From: Candidatus Kuenenia stuttgartensis
GTDB taxonomy: Bacteria; Planctomycetota; Planctomycetia; Gemmatales; Gemmataceae
Assembly (NCBI GenBank): GCA_945875585.1
Contig: CAMCLK010000007.1
Coordinates: 48,616-112,615 of the forward strand
Direction of reading: 5' to 3'
DNA: 64,000 nucleotides
Notes under the pieces: model-generated
Database searches by the model: none
Seen by the model: the letters and a program-made list of their open reading frames with translations, nothing else
Told to the model about the DNA's origin: nothing
Shown here: piece after piece, positions 1 to 8,405 of the stretch
How the letters are laid out: each line of letters starts with the position of its first letter
Numbering within the stretch: the stretch's first letter is position 1
Translations under genes and position numbers: made by a program

Positions 1-763
1 TTCCTTTTGAATTGCTTCCGCCATGATGTTGGCGACCGACAAAACTATCGACCGAACCGACATTCATGAAGTCAAACCAAGACCCGATTGTGAAACAAGG
101 CACGTCCATATTTTCGAAATGCCGCGAGCAGTCTTCTGCCATCCAATAATCATCGTAGTTGGGGTGGCGATACCATTCAGCAACAAGGTCGCGGTTGTGG
201 GATGGCACACGGCAAACGGAGTCCATCTGCCTGAAGCGGACGGGGCGGGTGGTTCCGCCAATCCTGTAGCCTTCTTGGAAAAGACTCAGGCCAGTATCTG
301 TCATGTGTTGCGCCACCAAATGCGGGGGGCGCGTTACCGCGAGAAAGTTTTGCGCGAATCCTGCCTGTGAGCCACCAAAAGTACCAATCTTGCCTGTGCT
401 CCATGGTTGGCCGGCCAGCCATTCCACGAGGTCATAACCGTCTTTGAGTTCACCCCAACCCAGAGCTCGATAACCAACCCAAGTGCCTTCAGATTTTTGT
501 GATCCACGGAAATTGGCTGCCGCAACAACAAATCCCGCTGCTGCAAGACGCGCATAACGCTGGCGTGATGCTTCACCATCAACTGATGCGTAGCGTTGTT
601 CTAGCAGTACTGGCCAAGGCCCTTTGCCAGGTGGTGTGAAAATCAGAACGGAAAGTTTCACATTGTCACGCATCGGAACCATGGCAGCGGTGGCCACAAC
701 TCCGGCTGGCAATGGCTGGTTATGTGAAGACACCAGGACCAGCATCGCAGCAATCCAAGTCAT
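1..763 (-). CDS. CocE/NonD-family (peptidase S15-like) hydrolase, partial
   Basis: The frame is open from an ATG at 763 to the left edge, so the C-terminus is missing (254 codons seen). It reads as an alpha/beta hydrolase of the X-Pro dipeptidyl-peptidase/cocaine-esterase family. After a short hydrophobic N-terminus come a first strand (VKLSVLIFTPPG) and a nucleophile elbow GTFGGSQAG with Ser132. The following WF.. segment (GSWFDFMNVG) is typical of S15 proteins. The Asp and His of the triad would be beyond the edge. The start has an AGGA about 8 nt upstream and lies 31 nt after the stop of the DUF1501 gene, so the two are probably co-transcribed. Substrate is unknown; an exported ester or peptide hydrolase is an inference. 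Confidence 0.8.
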   Translation of the reverse strand, partial: MTWIAAMLVLVSSHNQPLPAGVVATAAMVPMRDNVKLSVLIFTPPGKGPWPVLLEQRYASVDGEASRQRYARLAAAGFVVAAANFRGSQKSEGTWVGYRALGWGELKDGYDLVEWLAGQPWSTGKIGTFGGSQAGFAQNFLAVTRPPHLVAQHMTDTGLSLFQEGYRIGGTTRPVRFRQMDSVCRVPSHNRDLVAEWYRHPNYDDYWMAEDCSRHFENMDVPCFTIGSWFDFMNVGSVDSFVGRQHHGGSNSKG

Positions 764-794
764 GACGTTATTCCTGTGGTTTACTCATGGGGAT

Positions 795-2210
795 TCAAGC
801 GGAAACCAGTTCCGTGATGGCCTTGCCGTCGCGTACAATTGGTACTGGACGGCCCGTGAAATCGGGTAGAGCTGCTTTTTCGTAGTCGATTCCAAGGTGG
901 GAGTAAATGGTGGCCAGAAAGTCTTGTGGGCCAACGCGCCGCGACACCACCTCTTCGCCCCGACGATCGGTGGCACCGATCACTTGGCCGGGAGTGATCC
1001 CGCCGCCGGCCCACAGCATGGAATTGGCATTGGGCCAATGGTCGCGCCCGGGTTGCACCACGCCAGCAGCGGCACTGGCTACTCCCCCGCCACTACTTGC
1101 GACATTGGAGATGCGCGGCGTACGGCCGAATTCTCCAGTGACAACGACAAGTACTCGTTTGGAGAGGCCCCTCTCGTATATGTCATCGATTAGCGCGCTA
1201 ACCGCCTGATCGAAAAAGGGCGCCCGATACTTTAAGGCATCAAACACATGATGGTTGACAGCATGGTCATCCCAGTTGGCAACCCGACCGCACAACGGTC
1301 CATCGAGTGTTGTGGTAACAATTTCAACCCCAGCTTCCACCAAACGTCGCGCCATCAGCAGTTGCTGGCCCCATGTGTTGCGACCATAACGGTCACGCAA
1401 TCGTGGATTTTCCAGATTGAGGTCGAAGGCCTTGGCGGCTCGTGTGCTAGTGAGCAATTGAAGTGATTGCTTTTGGAAACCATCCAGCGTTTCCATGACC
1501 CCCGTACGATCGATGTCGCGCCTCAGAGTGTCGAAATTTTTAAGCAAGCCATGACGTTCACTTACACGAGCCGAGGAGCCTGTGTCGGAAATCCCTATAT
1601 TCGGAACACGAAATCCGGGCGAATTGGGGTCTCCCATGACGGCAAATGGCGCGTACGTTTCTCCAAGATAGCCAGGGCCCGCAATGGTGAAGTTGTCGTA
1701 CCTTGTAATTGGGTTGACACCAACATAGTTTGGAAGCGGTCGCTCCGGGCCGAAGCGAAGGCGGTGCGCCACGCTCATGAAGTCTGGGTACACTGGCTTG
1801 AGTTTGTCTGCCGCATCCGGGTCGCCTGCCAGAAGTTGGAGGGAGCCAGCAGGGTGGCCTCCTCCCGTATGGGCCATCGATCTCAAAATGCTGAATCGAT
1901 GTGCCACGCTGGCATGTTTGGGAAGCAATTCACCAAGGCGCAATCCGGAGGTCTTGGTGGCAATGGGGCCGAATGGACCGCGGTACTCCGATGGGGCATC
2001 AGGTTTGGGGTCGTATGTTTCCAGATGGCTGGCGCCTCCCCGCAGCCATACCACAATGATTGCCGTGGATTCCGTTCCCGTAATTGCGGCGGGTGCTTCC
2101 GCCCGCAAGCGCATGAGAGTGGGGAGGGATAGCGATGCGAATGCACCCAGACCCGTTCGCAAAAGTTCTCGCCGCGAGCCATTGCATTGGGAATTCACGG
2201 AATTTGGCAT
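795..2210 (-). CDS. DUF1501 family exported protein
   Basis: 471 residues. The chosen ATG at 2210 has an AAAGGAG ribosome site and puts a twin-arginine signal at the N-terminus (SRRELLRTGLGAF). An upstream in-frame ATG at 2315 would bury that signal. The body has DUF1501 hallmarks: VVWLRGGASHLETYDPKP, the HTGGGHPAGS segment, VTGEFGRTPRI and GRDHWPN. The fold is related to the sulfatase/alkaline phosphatase superfamily, but the biochemical role of DUF1501 is not established. Such proteins usually travel with DUF1549/DUF1553 haem proteins. This one lacks that partner in the window and is instead followed by a hydrolase gene. Location is likely periplasmic or cell surface via Tat. Confidence 0.93.
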   Translation of the reverse strand: MPNSVNSQCNGSRRELLRTGLGAFASLSLPTLMRLRAEAPAAITGTESTAIIVVWLRGGASHLETYDPKPDAPSEYRGPFGPIATKTSGLRLGELLPKHASVAHRFSILRSMAHTGGGHPAGSLQLLAGDPDAADKLKPVYPDFMSVAHRLRFGPERPLPNYVGVNPITRYDNFTIAGPGYLGETYAPFAVMGDPNSPGFRVPNIGISDTGSSARVSERHGLLKNFDTLRRDIDRTGVMETLDGFQKQSLQLLTSTRAAKAFDLNLENPRLRDRYGRNTWGQQLLMARRLVEAGVEIVTTTLDGPLCGRVANWDDHAVNHHVFDALKYRAPFFDQAVSALIDDIYERGLSKRVLVVVTGEFGRTPRISNVASSGGGVASAAAGVVQPGRDHWPNANSMLWAGGGITPGQVIGATDRRGEEVVSRRVGPQDFLATIYSHLGIDYEKAALPDFTGRPVPIVRDGKAITELVSA

Positions 2211-2432
2211 CGGAACTCCTTTCGGATATGACACGGCTGCATTAGCGCAACTGGGAGGGACCCTATCGTGCGGCAGAATTTCTTGCCATGCAATACCAGA
2301 GTAGCGCCTTGGCATGAGTATGGCGGTGGCGCAGCTTCCTCATTGATTTCGACGATTTTTCAGACACATGGTGTTTTGATGGACTAGGCTTTTATTGAGA
2401 CGCATCAGTCATATCGCAAGGGAGAACCATGG

Positions 2433-3422
2433 ATGAAATCTCTCACACGGTCTCTACCAACAAGTTTGCTCAGTATTGAATCCGTTCTTGAAGCGCGCGT
2501 TCGATTGCGAAACCGCGTGGTTCACACACCATTGCAGGCTTCTGCCGCGATTGGTCACAACTTGGGTGCGACCACCTATCTGAAACTTGAATGCCTGCAA
2601 CGCACAGGCTCCTTCAAGGCTCGCGGCGCCTTCAATAAATTGCTGTCGCTGTCAGACAGCCAAAGGAAGCGTGGTGTTGTTGGAGTCAGTGGCGGAAATC
2701 ATGCGCAGGGATTGGCTTATGCTGCCAAGGATCTGGGGGTTCGTGCCACCATTTGCATGCCTGCAAGCACCCCCAGTAATTATCTGGAAGCCACCCGGGG
2801 TTATGGGGCAGATGTTGTTTTGTGCCCGGATATTACAGCGGCTTTTGCCGAAGGCCGCCGGTTGCGCGATTCAGGAATGGTGGAAGTGCATCCATTTGAT
2901 GACATTTTGGTAGCGGCAGGTCAGGGAACCGTAGGGTTGGAAATTCTCGATGATTTGCCTGAAATGACTCGTATTTATGTCAGTATTGGCGGTGGTGGTC
3001 TCATCAGTGGTGTAGCCACGGCTTTGCGCCGCAGGCGCCCGGATATTCGTGTGTTTGGTGTTGAAACAGACGGCGCCAATGCAATGGCGCGAAGTTTGGC
3101 CGCGGGTGGATTGATCGATATGCCTGCCATCACATCCATTGCACGTACTTTGGGTGCGCCAAGGGTGTCGGATTTCACATTAAGGCATGTTCAGGAGCTT
3201 GTTGAAGAGGTCATGGTGGTTGACGATAGCGAAGCGTTCGATGCCCTGAAGTTCATCTTAGAGAGGGCTAAAATCCTTACTGAGCCAGCGGCAGCATGCT
3301 GTCTTGCCGCTGCTCGCCGTCATGCGGGCACATTCGCGCCCAACGAAAAAGTGGTGATTCTGCTATGCGGAGGCAATACTTCCATGCACGACCTTTCACA
3401 ATGGCAGGCACGATTTGCTTGA
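2433..3422 (+). CDS. Threonine/serine dehydratase-like PLP enzyme
   Basis: 329 residues of the fold-type II PLP family, deaminating threonine or serine to a 2-oxo acid, or acting as a serine racemase. The Schiff-base lysine is K62 in GSFKARGA. The substrate loop is SGGNH (86-90) and the phosphate-binding glycine loop GGGG is at 186-189. It stops without the C-terminal ACT-like regulatory domain of biosynthetic IlvA, so a catabolic TdcB-type enzyme or serine racemase fits better by length. The ATG at 2433 follows AAGGGAG. A second ATG two bases upstream is in another frame and hits an early stop. The gene is divergent from the DUF1501 gene and convergent with the next small gene. Confidence 0.92.
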   Translation: MKSLTRSLPTSLLSIESVLEARVRLRNRVVHTPLQASAAIGHNLGATTYLKLECLQRTGSFKARGAFNKLLSLSDSQRKRGVVGVSGGNHAQGLAYAAKDLGVRATICMPASTPSNYLEATRGYGADVVLCPDITAAFAEGRRLRDSGMVEVHPFDDILVAAGQGTVGLEILDDLPEMTRIYVSIGGGGLISGVATALRRRRPDIRVFGVETDGANAMARSLAAGGLIDMPAITSIARTLGAPRVSDFTLRHVQELVEEVMVVDDSEAFDALKFILERAKILTEPAAACCLAAARRHAGTFAPNEKVVILLCGGNTSMHDLSQWQARFA

Positions 3423-3437
3423 TTGTTTACCGGCAAG

Positions 3438-3902
3438 TCAGGTCGGCGGTGGCTGTGGCTGGTCCTTTACTTCACGTGGAGGGCAAGCGTCGGCCATGGG
3501 GCCAACAAGATTGATCAAGGTGCCAATCTGATTGAGTCTGGTGCCATAACGGTCCAAAAATTCCTGTAGAAAAAATTCTTCCTCGATGCAGTCGGATTCC
3601 TCGTTAATACGATCCGTCAGATCTTGGACCATGTGCCCTAGTGCCTTTTCAAGGTGAGGCAGGGCGCGCTTGCAACTGTCTCCCAGCTCCGGAAGTACTT
3701 GCGACTGCCGACTAAGATACCCCTTCCACCGGGCCGATTGGTCCTGATTGGCGAGCATTGTTTTTAGGCACTGGTGCTGATCTTTGTTCAATTCCACCAG
3801 TTGTCTCATCAGCTCGATCGATTCTTGAAGAGCAGGCGATGCGTAAACTTCTGCCCGGCCCGAGGGAATGGCTGGTGTCACGTTGATTTGGTGGTAATGC
3901 AT
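3438..3902 (-). CDS. Hypothetical helical protein
   Basis: 154 residues from the ATG at 3902. A TTG four codons upstream is the only alternative. I do not recognise a family. The sequence is strongly helical and charged, with heptad-like stretches (LQESIELMRQLVELNKDQHQ, later ALGHMVQDLTDRINEE), and it ends in a proline-rich tail. There is no signal peptide or membrane segment, so a cytoplasmic coiled-coil protein is likely. Its stop is 15 nt from the stop of the dehydratase gene (convergent), and its start is 74 nt from the divergent metallo-beta-lactamase gene. Confidence 0.6.
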   Translation of the reverse strand: MHYHQINVTPAIPSGRAEVYASPALQESIELMRQLVELNKDQHQCLKTMLANQDQSARWKGYLSRQSQVLPELGDSCKRALPHLEKALGHMVQDLTDRINEESDCIEEEFFLQEFLDRYGTRLNQIGTLINLVGPMADACPPREVKDQPQPPPT

Positions 3903-3976
3903 GAAAGACCCCAAACTGTTGGAACGAAACGTTTGATGGGGTAGTATACCCTGTCATCCTAAGGGGGTCCATTGCC

Positions 3977-4999
3977 ATGCTCGGTTTACTCCTTCTCTCC
4001 CTATGTTCTTCTGACCCGCTGATTGTTCGCCTGATTGATGTTGAAGGGGGAGGGGGGACTCTCATTATTACCCCCGCCAGGGAGTCAATTTTAATCGATT
4101 GTGGAAACCCAGGAGCCCGCGATGCTGGTCGAATTGCCAAGGCTATCCGTAACGAAGGGTTGAACAAGCTCGACCACCTAGTGATTACTCATTGGCACGT
4201 TGATCATTACGGTGGGGCTGAAACGCTTGCCGGTTTGATTCCCATCACTCAATTCTGGGATCGAGGCATTCCGGAACGGCTTGCCGAAGATCCGGGTAAT
4301 TTTCCGGGACTGATTGCAGCTTATAGCCGTGTGAGCAAGCGAATGTCGCGCACGTTGAAGCCAGGGGACCAACTGCCGTTACGCCAAGTAGAGGGCGCTG
4401 GAAGAGTCACGATGACCTGCGTGTGTGCATCGGGCAATGTCATCGAGGCGCCCTCTGGTGCACCCGCCAATAGCCGTGCGGGGGCCTTATCACCCATGCC
4501 CGATGACCCTTCAGACAATGCGCGCAGCCTTGGATTTGTTCTTTCGCTGGGTAATTGGCGATACCTGAATCTTGGTGATCTGACGTGGAATACAGAGGCC
4601 AAGCTTGTTCATCCAGTCAACCGGCTGGGCGAGGTGGATCTTTATCAGTCAACGCACCATGGACTTTCTATTAGCAACAATCCAGCAGTCATTCGAACTG
4701 TAAGACCTACAATTGCCGTCTTTAATAACGGCGCCCGAAAGGGCGGTATGCCCGAGGTACTGTCTACTCTCAGGCGCGTGGACACCATCAAGGGAATATT
4801 TCAGGTTCATCGCAATGAAGTTGCCAATGCTGCTGAAAACACAGAACCAGACAAGATTGCCAATCTCAACAGCGATTGCCAAGCACACGGAATTCGAGTG
4901 GAAGTCCGTCCGGATGGATCACAGTACCAAGTGCGATTGACGGGTGGCGAAAAGGTCTGGAATTACACCACCCGCACCGCGAAAGATGCCGGCCCCTGA
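3977..4999 (+). CDS. Secreted metallo-beta-lactamase-fold hydrolase (ComEC-C-like)
   Basis: 340 residues. A short hydrophobic N-terminus (MLGLLLLSLCSS) suggests export. The metal-binding signature THWHVDHYGG places His72, His74, Asp76 and His77. A later QSTHHGLSIS supplies the histidine typical of the C-terminal competence-type MBL subgroup, in which the domain occurs free of the ComEC channel. The first strand ends in ILIDCGNP, the usual Asp-Cys-Gly turn. Substrate is unknown; phosphodiester or nucleotide hydrolysis is a family-level guess. No good ribosome site precedes the ATG: a G-rich stretch lies about 12 nt upstream. The stop is 6 nt from the stop of the convergent carboxypeptidase gene. 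Confidence 0.83.
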   Translation: MLGLLLLSLCSSDPLIVRLIDVEGGGGTLIITPARESILIDCGNPGARDAGRIAKAIRNEGLNKLDHLVITHWHVDHYGGAETLAGLIPITQFWDRGIPERLAEDPGNFPGLIAAYSRVSKRMSRTLKPGDQLPLRQVEGAGRVTMTCVCASGNVIEAPSGAPANSRAGALSPMPDDPSDNARSLGFVLSLGNWRYLNLGDLTWNTEAKLVHPVNRLGEVDLYQSTHHGLSISNNPAVIRTVRPTIAVFNNGARKGGMPEVLSTLRRVDTIKGIFQVHRNEVANAAENTEPDKIANLNSDCQAHGIRVEVRPDGSQYQVRLTGGEKVWNYTTRTAKDAGP

Positions 5000-5005
5000 C
5001 ATTTT

Positions 5006-6487
5006 TTAAGCATTGCCGGGGATAAGTGATTCGAGGTGCTGCAACAGGTAGTGCGGCGTTGGTGCTTCACCAGTGGCCTCGATGCATAAAGCCTCCGGTC
5101 GCAGCATGCGTCCCTTGGAGTGAATATGCGACCGCAACCATCCAAGCAAGCTGGCAGAATCGCCTCGAGCAAGATCGCTGTCCAAGTTAGGCAGATCGCG
5201 TCGTGCTGCGGCAATGAATTGAGCAGCATAAAGATTGCCAAGGGTGTAGGTTGGGAAATAGCCTAACCCGCCTCCACTCCAGTGAACGTCCTGCAGGTAG
5301 CCGCGGCGATCGTCCGGAACCTTGAGTCCCATAAGGCACTCAAAACGTTCGTTCCAGGCAATGGGCAGTTGCGCCACGGTAAGGTCGCCTGAAAGCAAAG
5401 CGGTTTCAATTCCAAAACGAAGGACAATGTGCAGGTTGTAGGTGGTTTCATCCGCCTCGACACGTATGAAGCCGGGCTTTGCCCTGTGCAGTGTGCGCAG
5501 GAACTGATCGAGGTCTACATTGTGTAGTGGGCCCGGGAAAAACGCCTTGGCTATCGGAAACCAAAACGACCAGTAAGCGCGAGAGCGTCCCACTTGGTTT
5601 TCCCAAAGGCGAGACTGCGATTCATGGATTCCAAGAGATGCGGCTTGTCCTAGAGGCAAACCATCAAATGAATCGGGAAGTCCCTGTTCATACAGGCCGT
5701 GGCCCGTTTCGTGTAGAACACCAAAAAAACTTTCAACAAAACCGTGTGAATTATATCGCGTTGTCAGTCTGCAATCACCGGGTGCCACGCCCGAGCAGAA
5801 CGGATGGGTTGAGACATCCAGCCTGCCGGATTCAAAATTGAATCCAATAGCGCGGGACGCCATTTCCCCGAATTTTTTCTGATCTTCGACTGGGTAGTTT
5901 CCAGCTGGTTCTGCAAGCGGATGCTCGTCGGCTCGGCGTGCTGCAAGCGCGCTGAGTGCGGGAGCCAAATCTTCGAAAAGTGTCCGCACGGATTGCGTTG
6001 TCGTGCCCGGTTCGTATTCGTCAATCAGGGCGTCGTAGGGGTGATTTGTCCAGCCTACCGAGTCGGCTTCCGCGCGTTTAAGTCGGATAATGCGCTCAAG
6101 CCATGGTGCAAATCTGGAATGATCTGATTCCTGTCGCGCCTTGCGCCATTCAGGTTGGGCTAGTGAACAAACTTCTGCCATTTCAGTGACAAGCGCTGGA
6201 CTAAGTTTAACGGCGCGCAGATGCCGGCGGAGGCCTTCGCGCGCATGTGCGGCCAGAATCGGATCCGGGCTGGTACCAAGCAGCATGAGGGCTTCGCCAA
6301 GGCGCGGATCAATAAGGATGGCGTGAGAAAGGCGAGCCAATTGTGAATTTTGAGATGCGCGCCAGGCTGATCCGCCAGATGGCATCATGACCTGCTCATC
6401 CCAACCCAATAGGGCGGATGTGGAATCCAGAAGGGACATCTCGCGCCATTGCGATGAAAACAAGTCGCGTGCTTCATCAAGATTCAT
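5006..6487 (-). CDS. M32 family metallocarboxypeptidase
   Basis: 493 residues, the usual size for thermostable (Taq-type) carboxypeptidase M32, a cytoplasmic zinc enzyme trimming C-terminal residues from peptides. The zinc motif HETGH is at 259-263. The family motifs HESQSRLWEN and VEADETTYNLHI follow at normal spacing, and the N-terminus carries the expected LLGWDEQVMMP helix. The ATG at 6487 follows AGCGGGGAGAAGTCT, a good ribosome site. It lies 16 nt downstream of the rho stop on the same strand, so rho and this gene may share a transcript. Confidence 0.94.
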   Translation of the reverse strand: MNLDEARDLFSSQWREMSLLDSTSALLGWDEQVMMPSGGSAWRASQNSQLARLSHAILIDPRLGEALMLLGTSPDPILAAHAREGLRRHLRAVKLSPALVTEMAEVCSLAQPEWRKARQESDHSRFAPWLERIIRLKRAEADSVGWTNHPYDALIDEYEPGTTTQSVRTLFEDLAPALSALAARRADEHPLAEPAGNYPVEDQKKFGEMASRAIGFNFESGRLDVSTHPFCSGVAPGDCRLTTRYNSHGFVESFFGVLHETGHGLYEQGLPDSFDGLPLGQAASLGIHESQSRLWENQVGRSRAYWSFWFPIAKAFFPGPLHNVDLDQFLRTLHRAKPGFIRVEADETTYNLHIVLRFGIETALLSGDLTVAQLPIAWNERFECLMGLKVPDDRRGYLQDVHWSGGGLGYFPTYTLGNLYAAQFIAAARRDLPNLDSDLARGDSASLLGWLRSHIHSKGRMLRPEALCIEATGEAPTPHYLLQHLESLIPGNA

Positions 6488-6503
6488 AGACTTCTCCCCG
6501 CTG

Positions 6504-8165
6504 TCACATCATGTTCAGATTGGCAAGAAAGTCGTGATTGGTTTTTGATTTCTTAAGTTTGTTGAGCAGCAGTTCCATGGCTTCCACGGGAGGCATGTCA
6601 GCGAGAACCCGACGCAGAATCCGCATGCGTTCAACTTCATCGCTGGTCAGCAGCAATTCTTCCTTGCGGGTGCCCGAGCGATTGATATCGATGGCGGGCC
6701 AGACACGTTTGTCGACCAAGCGTCGGTCGAGGTGCAACTCCATGTTGCCCGTCCCTTTGAATTCTTCGAAGATCACTTCATCCATACGCGAACCAGTATC
6801 GATCAGGGCCGTGGCAATAATTGTGAGGCTGCCGCCTTCTTCTACCTGCCGGGCTGCTCCGAAAAACCGCTTGGGTTTTTGCATGGCATTGGAATCGAGG
6901 CCTCCAGAGAGCAATTTGCCTCCTGAAGGAGCCTCTGTGTTGTGGGCTCTGGCCAAGCGGGTGATTGAATCGAGGAGAATGACGACATCTTTTCCCTCCT
7001 CAACCATGCGTTTGGCTTTTTCGAGCGCAATTTCACTGACATGCGTGTGTTCGCCAGACGGTTCGTCAAATGTGCTGGCAACGACTTCCACATTGGCCCC
7101 GCACACCTGCCGCTGCATTTCCGTCACTTCTTCAGGCCGTTCATCAATCAACAGCACAATCAGATAGCATTCGGGGTGGTTGTTGCGGATGGACTGCGCG
7201 ATTTTTGAAAGAAGAACTGTTTTGCCCGCGCGTGGCGGCGAAACAATCAACGCCCTCTGGCCTTTGCCAATCGGGGTGACCAAATCGATAACGCGCGTCG
7301 CCATTTCGTCTGGAGATGATTCCAACTTGAGACGCTTGTTGGGATGATGTGGTGTCAGATCTTCAAAAACGGTAGGCCTGCCTCGGTTTTCGGCGGGCTT
7401 ACCATTCACCGACTCGACAACGTACAAAGCAAAATTCTCCTGCCCTTCTATCGGCAGGCGAATGGGCCCTTCCACCACTTGGCCATTCCGCAATCCACTG
7501 CGGCGTACTTGGCTGGGAGATACGTAAATATCTTCCGGAGAAGCGAGATAGTTGTGTGCCGTGCTGCGCAGGAATCCAAAACCGTCTGGCAGAATCTCGA
7601 GGGTGCCGCTACCGCGGACAGGTTCACCGCGATCGATCAGCCGGCGGGCAATGCCAACAATCAATTGACCGCGGTTCATCCCGGCGTGCTCATTCATTCC
7701 TTCCTGTTCAGCAAGGCTGAACAGTTGGGGAATTGGCAAGCGGTAGAGGTCGTCAAGCCGCATTCCCGGACCGGTGGCTACTGGCTGCGCATGGTCCGGG
7801 TGGTCACCCCGCTCGAATGGTCGGTCGTGACGGTGATCGTGCCGTTCAAATCGGCCCGGGCCATGCGGGGGCCTGTCGTTGCGCTGCGGTGGTCTGTCGC
7901 CACGGTTGTCATGGCGATGCTGCGGCATGCCGTGACGGCTGGCAAGTGGTGTGGATGGCATACCATCCATGTGCTTGCGTTGTTGGGGCATACGCCGACG
8001 CGCCATGGGGTGGCCGGGGTGACCCTGATGATGTGGACGGTCTTGTGATGGAGGGTGCTGTGATGATGGCTGCGCACCAGCATCTGAATTTTCTGCAGGG
8101 GCAGGTGAAGGTGGGGCACTGTCTTGAGCAGGGGAAACCGGCAGGTCTCCGGATCCTTCCGTCAT
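6504..8165 (-). CDS. rho: Transcription termination factor Rho with long disordered N-terminus
   Basis: 553 residues. Rho is the hexameric RNA helicase that ends transcription. From about residue 136 it is canonical: the N-terminal helical domain ([17 protein letters not shown]), the RNA-binding cold-shock fold (GFGFLR at 196-201), Walker A PPRAGKT around 310-316, and the [16 protein letters not shown]alker B region. Residues 1-130 are an added low-complexity segment rich in His, Arg, Pro, Gly and Asp. Such inserts are known in Rho of high-GC and planctomycete lineages, where they may bind RNA or form condensates. The ATG at 8165 has AGGAG seven bases upstream. It is divergent from glgX across 240 bp. 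Confidence 0.97.
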   Translation of the reverse strand: MTEGSGDLPVSPAQDSAPPSPAPAENSDAGAQPSSQHPPSQDRPHHQGHPGHPMARRRMPQQRKHMDGMPSTPLASRHGMPQHRHDNRGDRPPQRNDRPPHGPGRFERHDHRHDRPFERGDHPDHAQPVATGPGMRLDDLYRLPIPQLFSLAEQEGMNEHAGMNRGQLIVGIARRLIDRGEPVRGSGTLEILPDGFGFLRSTAHNYLASPEDIYVSPSQVRRSGLRNGQVVEGPIRLPIEGQENFALYVVESVNGKPAENRGRPTVFEDLTPHHPNKRLKLESSPDEMATRVIDLVTPIGKGQRALIVSPPRAGKTVLLSKIAQSIRNNHPECYLIVLLIDERPEEVTEMQRQVCGANVEVVASTFDEPSGEHTHVSEIALEKAKRMVEEGKDVVILLDSITRLARAHNTEAPSGGKLLSGGLDSNAMQKPKRFFGAARQVEEGGSLTIIATALIDTGSRMDEVIFEEFKGTGNMELHLDRRLVDKRVWPAIDINRSGTRKEELLLTSDEVERMRILRRVLADMPPVEAMELLLNKLKKSKTNHDFLANLNMM

Positions 8166-8405
8166 GTGCGGCTCCTTGATTGTGGTAAAGCCTTGATGTG
8201 AATGATGGTGTAACCAGTATGAATTAGTGTCGTATTGGGGATAACAGCCAGAAGAATGCGTCTGCTGCCACTTGATTTCCGCTAGGATGGGCGGGGATGA
8301 ACGAGGTTCCCAAGCCCTTCAGTCTGCCGGTCGATCCGCTCCTAAAAGCGTAGCCGACCACACGGACTGAGGCAAGCGCTCTTTACCGGCGATTGGTAGT
8401 ACCCT

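Noticed and set aside
2429..2479. Short open frame starting two codons ahead of the dehydratase start
   Set aside because: It ends after 16 codons and overlaps the real start in another frame. A leader peptide cannot be excluded, but there are no runs of regulatory codons.
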